Below, in pieces: positions 30,865-38,631 of a stretch of 53,456 nucleotides of DNA. The stretch is from a bacterium (lineage in GTDB: Bacteria; Hydrothermota; Tepidihabitantia; B3-TA06): the NCBI GenBank assembly GCA_012517375.1, contig JAAYVC010000073.1, forward strand, positions 1 to 53,456, given 5' to 3'. The notes under the pieces were generated by a model. It made no database searches. It was not told the DNA's origin and saw only the letters and a program-made list of their open reading frames with translations. The first letter of the stretch is position 1. Every line of letters starts with the position of its first letter. Both the position numbers and the translations under genes were made by a program.

Positions 30865-32724
30865 CTACACGAGTATAAGGATGAACTCTACGACAAGAGA
30901 AGCAAGAGCTAGAATCAAAAGAAGGTAAGAAAGATTCCTCGGCAGCGAAGCGTATAGCGGAAACACCTTGTACCCATTCTTTTCAATTTCGTATTGGTTG
31001 ATTCTGGAAGTTGAAGATTCGCGAGGGTCGTGATTGATTGTAAAACGTTGATTTGCTATGCGGTAGAATCCAGGTTCATAGGTATAAGGGAAAACGACTT
31101 CGAACCTCTTACCGTTGAATAAAGGTTTCAATTCGTATTGAACGGATGGTGTTTCGACAATAACAGGATTATCATTCGAAGTAACAACCTTGACAGTATC
31201 ACCTACGTTGTGATTGGAGCTAGAGGCATCATTCAAAGCATACTCGGAAATTCGATATACCATTGCCGGGAAAACCGAGCGATAGATAATATTGGTATTC
31301 TCGGGTGTGAATCTGGTAGTAACGATTATTATTCCTGTAGGGTTGTTCCTGAATATGAAAGGCTCTCCTGAACTGAAGGATACCAGTACTCTGCCTTTTG
31401 AAGGTTTAACCCTGCTATAATTCCAAATCCTTATCTCTCGGAGATCGTTATCATCAATCTGGGAGAAAAGATCGGAGTTTGAAAGTACTTCGAAGGCATT
31501 ACCCGCCTCCGTAAAATCCGTTTCCCCGGATACGTCAAATATCCCGGGAACGTCTTTAATCCCCTCGCCAAGAAGGGCGATAACAGGCAATCCTGATGAT
31601 GCTGCTTCCTTTATTGCCTCAGATATATCGTTGGTTCCGTCGCATATCAACAAAGAGTAAATTTCTTGAGACAACCCTGGAAGCTGAGCTTGCGGTATCC
31701 TTTCAACGTCGAACCCACCGCTTGCCTCTAGGGCTAGCTTGAGAAAGTCGGATTTTTCATCACCAACCAGAGCTACTCTGACCCGCTCGTTGTTTCTAGG
31801 CAGAATATAATACTCGTCATCCTGGGGTATTGAGTCCGCATCAAGATTAATTTTCAGGTTTTCAGTCACAGATTTCAGGTCAAATTGAATTTTTTTTGAC
31901 CCGTTACCCATATTCACCAAGAGTTGGTCTATTGTCTCAACGCCATCCTTAAGAACAACTTGATTGTCTATTCTTCCGCCGTTTCTTGAAAGCTCCACCT
32001 GGATAATCTGCCGCTCTCCAGGCAAAGGATATTCAGGAACAAGTTTCATGCCTGTAATCGATGCATTTTCCGGGGAAGGACGGTTATCAAGAAAGAACAT
32101 GACTTCGCAATCCAAGGGATTCTTGACTTTGCGGACGAATTCAAGCGCTCGCTCCTGCCCGTCAGATACCACGGCTATGATTCCTTTCTTGGTTGGGTTT
32201 TCTTTGATTAGTTCTTGCGCATTCGACCAGGCTGAGCTAATATCCCTACCACTGTAAGAAGCAGTCGTTTTCTCTATCTTTTCCCTGATGAATCGGGGTT
32301 CGTCCCAGCTTGTATCAGAGAAGGAACCCGAAGAGGTAATCAGAGCCGCTCTGCTTTGGGGAGACAACTCGGAAAGAAGCCGCAGCGCCGTCTGTTTTAA
32401 GTCATTAAATCTGGATGCAGTAGAGTATGAATCGTCCAGAATCACGACCAGATCGGCTTTTTTTCCCGTAAACGGCAGGCTGCCTTTCCAGGAAGGACCT
32501 GCAAGGGCCAGCACCAGAAAAAGAAGAAACAACGATCTGAGCAGGAGAAGAAGCCAGTCGCGGAGATTGAGCCACCTGAAACGACTCTCATGCATACGCC
32601 TTAGAAAGAATAAAGAGCTGAATTCCTTCTGTTTGAGTCTCGCTCTGCTGAGCAGGTGAAGTATCAAAGGACCCGCAGCAATAGGAAGAAACAGAAGAAA
32701 CCATGGTTGAGCGAAACCAATCAA
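30865..32724 (-). CDS. BatA/vWA-domain membrane protein
   Basis: 619 residues. The N-terminus matches the aerotolerance regulator (BatA) region: a membrane segment in FAQPWFLLFLPIAAGPLILHLL and a second at about 57-78. A von Willebrand A domain follows (about 88-260) with MIDAS motif DDSYS. The rest is extracytoplasmic and ends in a membrane segment (about 597-618). TTG start, supported by GGAGG eight bases upstream. It follows a DUF58 gene, a usual partner, but the MoxR ATPase that normally completes the set is not adjacent. Probable role in envelope complex assembly; not experimentally defined. Confidence 0.82.
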   Translation of the reverse strand: MIGFAQPWFLLFLPIAAGPLILHLLSRARLKQKEFSSLFFLRRMHESRFRWLNLRDWLLLLLRSLFLLFLVLALAGPSWKGSLPFTGKKADLVVILDDSYSTASRFNDLKQTALRLLSELSPQSRAALITSSGSFSDTSWDEPRFIREKIEKTTASYSGRDISSAWSNAQELIKENPTKKGIIAVVSDGQERALEFVRKVKNPLDCEVMFFLDNRPSPENASITGMKLVPEYPLPGERQIIQVELSRNGGRIDNQVVLKDGVETIDQLLVNMGNGSKKIQFDLKSVTENLKINLDADSIPQDDEYYILPRNNERVRVALVGDEKSDFLKLALEASGGFDVERIPQAQLPGLSQEIYSLLICDGTNDISEAIKEAASSGLPVIALLGEGIKDVPGIFDVSGETDFTEAGNAFEVLSNSDLFSQIDDNDLREIRIWNYSRVKPSKGRVLVSFSSGEPFIFRNNPTGIIIVTTRFTPENTNIIYRSVFPAMVYRISEYALNDASSSNHNVGDTVKVVTSNDNPVIVETPSVQYELKPLFNGKRFEVVFPYTYEPGFYRIANQRFTINHDPRESSTSRINQYEIEKNGYKVFPLYASLPRNLSYLLLILALASLVVEFILILV

Positions 32725-32782
32725 AACGACGCCTCCGATAACGCGGAAGCAAAACCTTTAAGCATGCCCGGATTCGACATGA

Positions 32783-33673
32783 TCATTTGAGTCTTCTCCT
32801 CTTTTCGAGATATCGAAACAAGGCATGATCAAGGCTTTGATCGGTCAAGATTGGATTATAGTCAATTGACTGCTCGTTGCAGGCGGATTTTATGAGCGAG
32901 CGGTAAGCATTCAGGGCTTTTTCGTATTCCTTTCTTACAAGACGCGGGTCAAGCCCAATCTCTTTCCTTGTTTCCATGTCCACGAATCTGAATGGCGTTG
33001 AAAAATCAAATTTATCTTCCCTCGGGTCAAGGATGTGGAAGATTATGACCTCGTGCTTGCGATGCCTGAAGTGACGTAGCGCAAGAAGTATCCTTTCCGG
33101 CTCATCAAATAAATCTGAAAGTATTATTATGAGGCCTCGCTTACGGGTATGCTCGGCAAGATAATGAAGACTCTCGGAAATATTCGTCTCTCCCCCGGGT
33201 TTGAGATTCTCAAGTCTCGATAGAATCATTTTGAGATGATTGGCGGTTGAACGAGGAGGTATAAGCTCTCTTATCTTTGTATCGAAAGTCGCGAGGCCTA
33301 CCGCGTCTTTCTGTCTGGTGAGAAGGTACGAAAGGGCAGCCGCAAGAGTCGTAGCATAATCAAGCTTGGAAAGGGCTCCGGAGCAATATCCCATCGATGC
33401 GGAAGCATCAATCAAGAACATAGCCCTGAGATTTGTCTCCTCCTGGTATTCTCTTACATAATACCTGTCGCGTTTTGCATAGACCTTCCAATCTATGCGG
33501 CGAGGTTCATCGCCAGGTATATAAGACCTGTATTCTGAGAATTCCACCGAAAAACCTTTATAAGGAGAATGATGCAGACCTTCAAGAAACCCTTCCACCA
33601 CCAGCCTTGCCTTTATATCAAGCCCTCTCAGACGTGCAAGTGTCTCCGGACTAAGAAGTTCTTCCCTTTTCAT
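32783..33673 (-). CDS. DUF58 domain protein (MoxR-associated vWA-like)
   Basis: 296 residues. The family signature is GFSVEFSEYRSYIPGDEPRRIDW followed by a vWA-like fold with MIDAS motif DASASMG and TFDTKIRELIPP. Soluble, with no signal or membrane segment. It lies between panC and the BatA-like gene on the same strand. DUF58 proteins normally work with a MoxR AAA+ ATPase and vWA membrane proteins in chaperone-like systems; here only the vWA partner is present. The start has neither a clear ribosome site nor a clear promoter. Confidence 0.88.
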   Translation of the reverse strand: MKREELLSPETLARLRGLDIKARLVVEGFLEGLHHSPYKGFSVEFSEYRSYIPGDEPRRIDWKVYAKRDRYYVREYQEETNLRAMFLIDASASMGYCSGALSKLDYATTLAAALSYLLTRQKDAVGLATFDTKIRELIPPRSTANHLKMILSRLENLKPGGETNISESLHYLAEHTRKRGLIIILSDLFDEPERILLALRHFRHRKHEVIIFHILDPREDKFDFSTPFRFVDMETRKEIGLDPRLVRKEYEKALNAYRSLIKSACNEQSIDYNPILTDQSLDHALFRYLEKRRRLK

Positions 33674-33747
33674 TTTTATTTGACTAAATCCACGTTAAAG
33701 TAATCATTTCGTACAACTGCTTTTAATGTTATAAGTCGGAATCATAT

Positions 33748-34596
33748 TCAAGCAATAGAGCAAAGGCGGTTGTCAATCAATCTTGCCTTACCGAACTTAA
33801 CTGCCAGAGCAAAAAGCACCGGTCCGTCAATTTTTTTTACGTTTTGGAGACTCTCGGGGTCGACGGCCGAAACGTAATCGATTCTATCCGGTTTAGAGGA
33901 GGCGATTAATTCGGATATCTTTTTTAATATGACTTCACAATCCCTTTGGCCTTGCTTAACCATCCTCTCAGCCTCATCAAGAGACCGGTTGAGAACAAGC
34001 GCTCGCGTGCGTTCATCTTGAGAAAGATAAATGTTGCGTGAACTCATGGCAAGCCCGTCCTCTTCTCGAACTATGGGACAAACTTCGATATGGATGTCGA
34101 AGTTTAAGTCTTTAACCATCCGGCGTATTACCGCCTGCTGCTGCCAGTCCTTGGCTCCGAAGTACGCTCGGTTGGGTTTCGTGATGTTAAAAAGCTTGGC
34201 CACCACTAAAGCAACACCCTCAAAATGACCCTTGCGCTGAGCGCCGCACAATCCATCAGTCAGGCGGTTTATGAATAAATGCGTCAGACTGGGTTCAGGG
34301 TACATCTCCTGCACGGACGGATAAAACAAAACATCCGTTTTTTCCTTTTCCAGAAGATACCGGTCGCTTGCAAAATCCCTGGGATATGTCGATAAATCCT
34401 CGCACGGGCCGAACTGCACCGGGTTAATGAAGATACTCGCTACGGTGATGTCATTCTCCTTTACGGCTGTGCGAACAAGGGAAAGATGACCCTCGTGCAA
34501 GAAACCCATCGTAGGAACAAACCCTATGGTCTTTCCTTTCGCCCTTGCGTTCTCTGAGAATTCACGCATATCATTGATAGAAGTGATAACGTCCAT
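33748..34596 (-). CDS. panC: Pantothenate synthetase
   Basis: Joins pantoate and beta-alanine using ATP (coenzyme A pathway, cytoplasm). 282 residues. The nucleotide-binding HxGH-type motif is HEGH (H34, H37) in PTMGFLHEGHLSLV; FGAKDWQQQAVIRRMV and the KMSKS-like MSSRNIYL follow. ATG 34596 is chosen because it gives the family start and lies eight bases after a -10 box; a frame starting 50 codons earlier would include the promoter. Probably heads a panC-DUF58-BatA transcript. Confidence 0.95.
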   Translation of the reverse strand: MDVITSINDMREFSENARAKGKTIGFVPTMGFLHEGHLSLVRTAVKENDITVASIFINPVQFGPCEDLSTYPRDFASDRYLLEKEKTDVLFYPSVQEMYPEPSLTHLFINRLTDGLCGAQRKGHFEGVALVVAKLFNITKPNRAYFGAKDWQQQAVIRRMVKDLNFDIHIEVCPIVREEDGLAMSSRNIYLSQDERTRALVLNRSLDEAERMVKQGQRDCEVILKKISELIASSKPDRIDYVSAVDPESLQNVKKIDGPVLFALAVKFGKARLIDNRLCSIA

Positions 34597-34604
34597 ATCT
34601 ATCC

Positions 34605-34632
34605 ATATTAATCGGAAGAAACATGATGTCAA
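34605..34632 (-). promoter_or_regulatory. panC promoter (leaderless)
   Basis: Minus strand: TTGACA (34632-34627), 16-base spacer, TAATAT (34610-34605), eight bases to ATG 34596. Confidence 0.7.
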
Positions 34633-34753
34633 CGTACAGAACGTTTTCGAAAAATCACAAGGAATTGTATTAAATCCAAACAGTCCAAATCCTGCGTATC
34701 TGCTTAGTCCATTTCTAAGTGAAAGAAAATGATAACATATATACACAACAATC

Positions 34754-34768
34754 TGGCAACGAAATTGC
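34754..34768 (+). promoter_or_regulatory. Candidate sigma-54 promoter
   Basis: TGGCAACGAAATTGC matches the -24/-12 consensus TGGCACG-N4-TTGC in spacing exactly, with GG and GC in place and A for C at one position. Predicted start is about 34780, giving a leader of roughly 43 bases to ATG 34823. No sigma-54 or activator gene is in the window, so this is provisional. Confidence 0.4.
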
Positions 34769-34822
34769 TAAGGAGTTAAGATATAAGTATGGGGTGGGAT
34801 AACTCAAAAGATGAGGTTGTAA

Positions 34823-35197
34823 ATGGACAGACTATCATCATACGAGAGGAATCTCGCTCCAGGGGAAGCAGTGTACAAACAGGGTGAAAAAGGAAGGGAG
34901 ATGTATTTCGTAAGAAAAGGAAGGATTAAAATCTTTGCTACGAACTGGGGTAGAGAAACGCTTCTTTCTACGGTCGACGAAGGAGGTTTCTTTGGAGAAA
35001 ACGCGCTTATAGACAATATGCCGCGCCCGCATTCAGCTGTGGCCATTGAAGAAACAGAACTCTTGGTCATAAACGAGGAGTCTTTTCAGACCATACTTAC
35101 TTCGAATCCCGTGCTGAAGTACATTATTGAGATGTTAATCCAGCGTTTGAAAGAAGTTTCCTCTCTTGTCTACGATAGTGAAAGTATAAGTATATAG
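34823..35197 (+). CDS. Stand-alone cyclic nucleotide-binding domain protein
   Basis: 124 residues, a single Crp-type beta-roll: LAPGEAVYKQGEKGREMYFV, RKGRIKIFA, then the phosphate-binding cassette FFGENALIDNMPRPHSAVA. The cassette keeps Gly-Glu and the Arg, but RPHSA replaces the classic R-[ST]-A, so cAMP binding is plausible but not certain. A C-terminal helix follows, with no helix-turn-helix or effector domain. GAGG lies seven bases before the ATG. It may act as a cAMP-sensitive adaptor; the window's own class III cyclase at 1.65 kb is an obvious candidate source. Confidence 0.8.
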   Translation: MDRLSSYERNLAPGEAVYKQGEKGREMYFVRKGRIKIFATNWGRETLLSTVDEGGFFGENALIDNMPRPHSAVAIEETELLVINEESFQTILTSNPVLKYIIEMLIQRLKEVSSLVYDSESISI

Positions 35198-35342
35198 GTA
35201 AAGAGACCGTTTAAAATCTCTGTTTTAACTCTCTGCAATCTGTTCTGAATCAATACAGCTTCCGGATGAAAATCAAACATTCGATAGAAACCATCCCCCT
35301 TATTCCCTGCCTTTTTAACTCACGCAGTTCAATGTATTCTCC

Positions 35343-35370
35343 TTGACACTTTAAATAATATCAATATTCT
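35343..35370 (+). promoter_or_regulatory. V4R-like gene 1 promoter (leaderless)
   Basis: TTGACA at 35343-35348, 16-base spacer, TATTCT at 35365-35370, eight bases to ATG 35379. An ATG at 35372 opens only a four-codon frame. Confidence 0.65.
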
Positions 35371-35378
35371 TATGACTA

Positions 35379-35954
35379 ATGAGTAGACCCTGGGATGAGC
35401 TCCGGACAAGAGGAATAACCCTGGTTGCTATGACTAAATATCTTATCGAAAAGTTTGGAGAAGAAGAAGCCCTTAAGGTGATATCGGCTTTGCCGCCCAG
35501 GGAATCAAAAGAGATTGTCGGTGCGAAGAAGAGCGAGTGGTATCCTTTTGAAACCCAACGCCTCTTGAGGGAAGCGATTATTTCCAACGTGAATGCTCTC
35601 GAACCTCTTGACGTAACTTATCAATTAGGTTATTTTACCGCTCAATGGGAACTTTCAACATTCCTTAAAGCTCTATTCACCTTCATCCCTATCAAGACGA
35701 TTCTGAAGCAATCCGCGGCCCTATGGGGCAAATACTACGACAAAGGCAAAATGACGGTTGCAAACTTCGAAAAAGGTTCTGCATTACTTGAACTTCGCGA
35801 GTTCCCTTGCGATGAATATTTTCATCAATTGACAACATCGTGGATGATTGTAGCGCTTGAAACCATCGGCGTAGAAAATCCTAAAGTTTCCTATAGTTCT
35901 GACTCTTCCGCCACGCCGCCAATACTCAGGTTTTTGCTTTCATGGGATACATAG
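35379..35954 (+). CDS. V4R/DUF2378-like domain protein, copy 1
   Basis: 191 residues, soluble, no signal. Resembles the TIGR02265/DUF2378 and V4R/heme-NO-binding-like ligand-binding fold: FGEEEALKVISALPP, then SEWYPFETQRLLREAI, SAALWGKYYDKGKM and a C-terminal strand. Compared with its paralog starting at 37893 it has lost the C-terminal Cys-x(4-5)-GDxxC motif (SDSSATPPILRFLLSW instead). This suggests a lost ligand or metal site. Leaderless promoter. Function unknown; a sensory role is inferred from the fold only. Confidence 0.7.
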   Translation: MSRPWDELRTRGITLVAMTKYLIEKFGEEEALKVISALPPRESKEIVGAKKSEWYPFETQRLLREAIISNVNALEPLDVTYQLGYFTAQWELSTFLKALFTFIPIKTILKQSAALWGKYYDKGKMTVANFEKGSALLELREFPCDEYFHQLTTSWMIVALETIGVENPKVSYSSDSSATPPILRFLLSWDT

Positions 35955-36039
35955 CCTGAATTTATCGAAAATGACATTTTTATCTGTTTTCTAAGAACAA
36001 AATCAAATGCAACTTACACTTCAACGGATTTTACCCCTC

Positions 36040-36067
36040 TTGACAAGCTTGTCCATTTGTTTATACT
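36040..36067 (+). promoter_or_regulatory. Promoter of the second exported propeller gene
   Basis: TTGACA at 36040-36045, 16-base spacer, TATACT at 36062-36067. The leader is about 93 bases and holds two small hairpins (ACTCC/GGAGT and GCAG/CTGC, around 36094-36121), then a GAGGAG site. Confidence 0.7.
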
Positions 36068-36166
36068 TAAACTTAATTAGGAATCAATCTTAATTACTCC
36101 AAAAGCAGGAGTCTTTCTGCAAGGGCAAAGGAAATTTTAAAAACAAAAAGCAGAGGAGAAAAAATC

Positions 36167-37846
36167 ATGAGAGTGGTAATAACTCTTACAATGCTGTTAG
36201 GGGTTAGCACTCTGTTTGGCGCGAAACTCAACATTATCTGGAACGAAACAAGAGACGTAGCAAATAATGATTGCCCTTTCGGAATTGCCGTAGATAGTTC
36301 AAAGGAAAGATGTATTTATGTTGCCGGAAAAGCAGACTCGGGAAGCTCGAGTTCTCAGACATTAAAATACAGCGACAACGGAATTTATCAATGGATTAAA
36401 CCTTTCACTGCGAGTCCTACCGAAGCGTGCGATGTAGCCGCCCTGCAGGATTTCGCCTATGTAGTCGGATATCGGTTCAACGGCGAAAACAACGATCTTC
36501 TCGTAGTAAAATACGGCTCAAATGGTGATACTGTGTGGTCAAGACGATACGACACAGGCATAAACGAACAGGCAACCGGTGCGGCAGTTGACGGGATGAA
36601 TCTTTACGTTACAGGCTTCACATCCGACCTTACAGGTACAAATGCAAACTTCCTGACCATGAAATATACGTTGGATGGAGATACAGTATGGACGAGGACA
36701 TATAACGTTTTAGGATACGATGTTTCGAATGCGATTACAATAGACGAGGATAATGTTTACGTTGCAGGCTACACTCAGAATAATACAACGGATGATTTCA
36801 GGGTTATCAAGTACAGCAAACAAGGCAGTCTTCAGTGGAACAGAACTTATGATAGCGGCAAGGACGACGAAGCTCAGGGAATAGCCATTGACAATGTCGG
36901 CTGTATCTATGTAACAGGCAAGGCAAGCCTATCAAATATTGGAGATTTCTATACCGTAAAGATCGATGACGACGGAGATTTAATTTGGTCGAAGTTTTAC
37001 AGCACCCCTAACGATGAAGGCGCTCAAGGCGTCTCGTTCTACAAGAGCCGCATCTATGTAACAGGTTATTCAAAGAATCAGAATGATTGCGACTTCCTTA
37101 CAATAAGGTACAATCCCGGCGGCGATTCAGTTTGGACAAGCAGGTACGACAGCGGCGATGACGATATAGCTTACGACATAACCACTAATTCCAATTACAT
37201 CTATTTAACAGGTATATACGATAACGGCATCAATTCGGACTTCAGGGTAATGAAGCTTGAAGAAAAAGAAGTTCAGCTATCGTTGCCAAACGGCTCAGAA
37301 CAGCTGGTTATTGGTTCAAAGTACGATATTAAATGGAATTGGATAAGCGATATAGACAGTGTCCTTCTTGAATTCAGGAATGAATCAACCGGTGATCTGG
37401 ACACCATTGGAGTTGTCCCTAACACAGGCGCTTATTCATGGACTGTTCCGAATAAACCGGGCTATCTTACAAAAGCCTTCGTCTCCGACCCGACTGACTA
37501 TCTGGAAGTCAGGGATTCTAGCGACAGTTACTTCACAATTGCTTCTACAGGTTTAGAGGAAGCTGCGCCTTCGGCCGCAACTAATCTTTTCGTGGAGCAG
37601 GATGCCTCGAATCAAGTTTTGATTCATTACGTAATTGCAAACACTTCATCAAACCCCCAGTTGAGGATCTTTTCTGCGGACGGAAGAATGCTTAATGATC
37701 TGACTCACAAGATGCTGGCTTCAAAGGGAACGATTTCATGGAACTTCAGGGATTCCAAAGGCGACATAATGGCAAAAGGAGTGTATTTCATAGAACTAAA
37801 TGCTACTGGTTATTCTTGCACTGCAAAAGTCGTTAAAATCCAATAA
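36167..37846 (+). CDS. Exported seven-repeat beta-propeller protein with Ig-like and sorting domains
   Basis: 559 residues, same architecture as the protein starting at 7512: signal peptide MRVVITLTMLLGVSTLFG, seven repeats of about 48 residues (WTRTYN...NVYVAGYT...DFRVIKYSxxGD), a Kre9/KNH-like Ig domain opening LSLPNGSEQLVIG (about 367-460), and a C-terminal sorting domain (LRIFSADGRML, GVYFIELN, AKVVKIQ). GAGGAG precedes the ATG. It sits between the two V4R-like paralogs but has its own leadered promoter. Probably surface-exposed; no ligand or activity can be named. Confidence 0.85.
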   Translation: MRVVITLTMLLGVSTLFGAKLNIIWNETRDVANNDCPFGIAVDSSKERCIYVAGKADSGSSSSQTLKYSDNGIYQWIKPFTASPTEACDVAALQDFAYVVGYRFNGENNDLLVVKYGSNGDTVWSRRYDTGINEQATGAAVDGMNLYVTGFTSDLTGTNANFLTMKYTLDGDTVWTRTYNVLGYDVSNAITIDEDNVYVAGYTQNNTTDDFRVIKYSKQGSLQWNRTYDSGKDDEAQGIAIDNVGCIYVTGKASLSNIGDFYTVKIDDDGDLIWSKFYSTPNDEGAQGVSFYKSRIYVTGYSKNQNDCDFLTIRYNPGGDSVWTSRYDSGDDDIAYDITTNSNYIYLTGIYDNGINSDFRVMKLEEKEVQLSLPNGSEQLVIGSKYDIKWNWISDIDSVLLEFRNESTGDLDTIGVVPNTGAYSWTVPNKPGYLTKAFVSDPTDYLEVRDSSDSYFTIASTGLEEAAPSAATNLFVEQDASNQVLIHYVIANTSSNPQLRIFSADGRMLNDLTHKMLASKGTISWNFRDSKGDIMAKGVYFIELNATGYSCTAKVVKIQ

Positions 37847-37855
37847 GCCTTGAGG

Positions 37856-37883
37856 TTGACATAGGGTTATCTTCGAGTACTCT
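37856..37883 (+). promoter_or_regulatory. V4R-like gene 2 promoter (near-leaderless)
   Basis: TTGACA at 37856-37861, 16-base spacer, TACTCT at 37878-37883, nine bases to ATG 37893. Confidence 0.55.
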
Positions 37884-37892
37884 TATTCTTGC

Positions 37893-38477
37893 ATGGAGGA
37901 ATATCCGAAGCCCTGGAGTAGCATTCTGACTCGCGGACTTACTCTTTATCAATTCAAAAAATATTTTATAAATTCCATTGGAGAAAAGGAAGCGCTAAAA
38001 TCATTTGCAACGCTTCCTGAAGGCGCCCGCGATACCGTTTTAGATGTTAAAAAAAGCAGCTGGTATCCTTTTGAAACACAAAGATTGCTACGAGAATTGA
38101 TAATATCCAAAACCGACCCCGGAAATCCTCTTGAAGCAATATTCAATATGGGACTGGAAACCGCTTCCTGGGATTTTTCGGGCTTCCTAAAACCTCTCTT
38201 CTCATTCATTCCGCTCGAAACAATATTAAATAAAACCGCCGCGCTGTGGAATAAGTATTACAATACCGGGGAAATAACGGTTCATTCCTTTACTAAAGGA
38301 CTGGCCAGAATCGATTTACATTCCTTTCCGTCGGACCAGCATTTCTGCCCGGTAATAACATCTTGGATGACTATGGCTCTCCGAACATTAAAAAAGAAAG
38401 CCCCCTGTGTTAACCATGATATCTGCATCCATAAGGGAGATTCTTTCTGCAGATTCGATCTTACTTACACGCCCTGA
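37893..38477 (+). CDS. V4R/DUF2378-like domain protein, copy 2
   Basis: 194 residues, clearly paralogous to the protein starting at 35379 (shared SSWYPFETQRLLRELI, TAALWNKYYNTGEI). It keeps the V4R-type C-terminal motif CIHKGDSFCRFDL, with an extra upstream Cys (APCVNHDIC), a likely metal or cofactor site. Soluble. Near-leaderless promoter of the same layout as copy 1. A small-molecule or redox sensor is plausible from the fold; no output domain is attached. Confidence 0.7.
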   Translation: MEEYPKPWSSILTRGLTLYQFKKYFINSIGEKEALKSFATLPEGARDTVLDVKKSSWYPFETQRLLRELIISKTDPGNPLEAIFNMGLETASWDFSGFLKPLFSFIPLETILNKTAALWNKYYNTGEITVHSFTKGLARIDLHSFPSDQHFCPVITSWMTMALRTLKKKAPCVNHDICIHKGDSFCRFDLTYTP

Positions 38478-38555
38478 ATGAATTTTTTTCCTTCGTAATA
38501 AAGAAACGACAAACTGATAATGAAACAACATAGCATTTCATTAATAGATAACCAA

Positions 38556-38568
38556 GTGAATATTTCAC
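38556..38568. promoter_or_regulatory. Palindrome upstream of plsC promoter
   Basis: GTGAATATTTCAC is a near-perfect palindrome (GTGAA/TTCAC) ending 28 bases before the -35 box of the acyltransferase gene. A related TGAAA...TTTCA pair lies at about 38521-38540. This is a candidate operator only. Confidence 0.3.
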
Positions 38569-38596
38569 TAACTAAATCAATGTAATTCTCTTTTCC

Positions 38597-38624
38597 TTGA
38601 CTTTTGCCGAAATCTGAGTTTCAT
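38597..38624 (+). promoter_or_regulatory. Acyltransferase gene promoter (leaderless)
   Basis: TTGACT at 38597-38602, 16-base spacer, TTTCAT at 38619-38624 (weak -10), seven bases to ATG 38632. Confidence 0.45.
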
Positions 38625-38631
38625 TAACCTG

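Noticed and set aside
34597-34746. N-terminal extension of panC
   Set aside because: The 50 extra codons contain the promoter boxes, and PanC proteins begin at the MDVITS-like segment.
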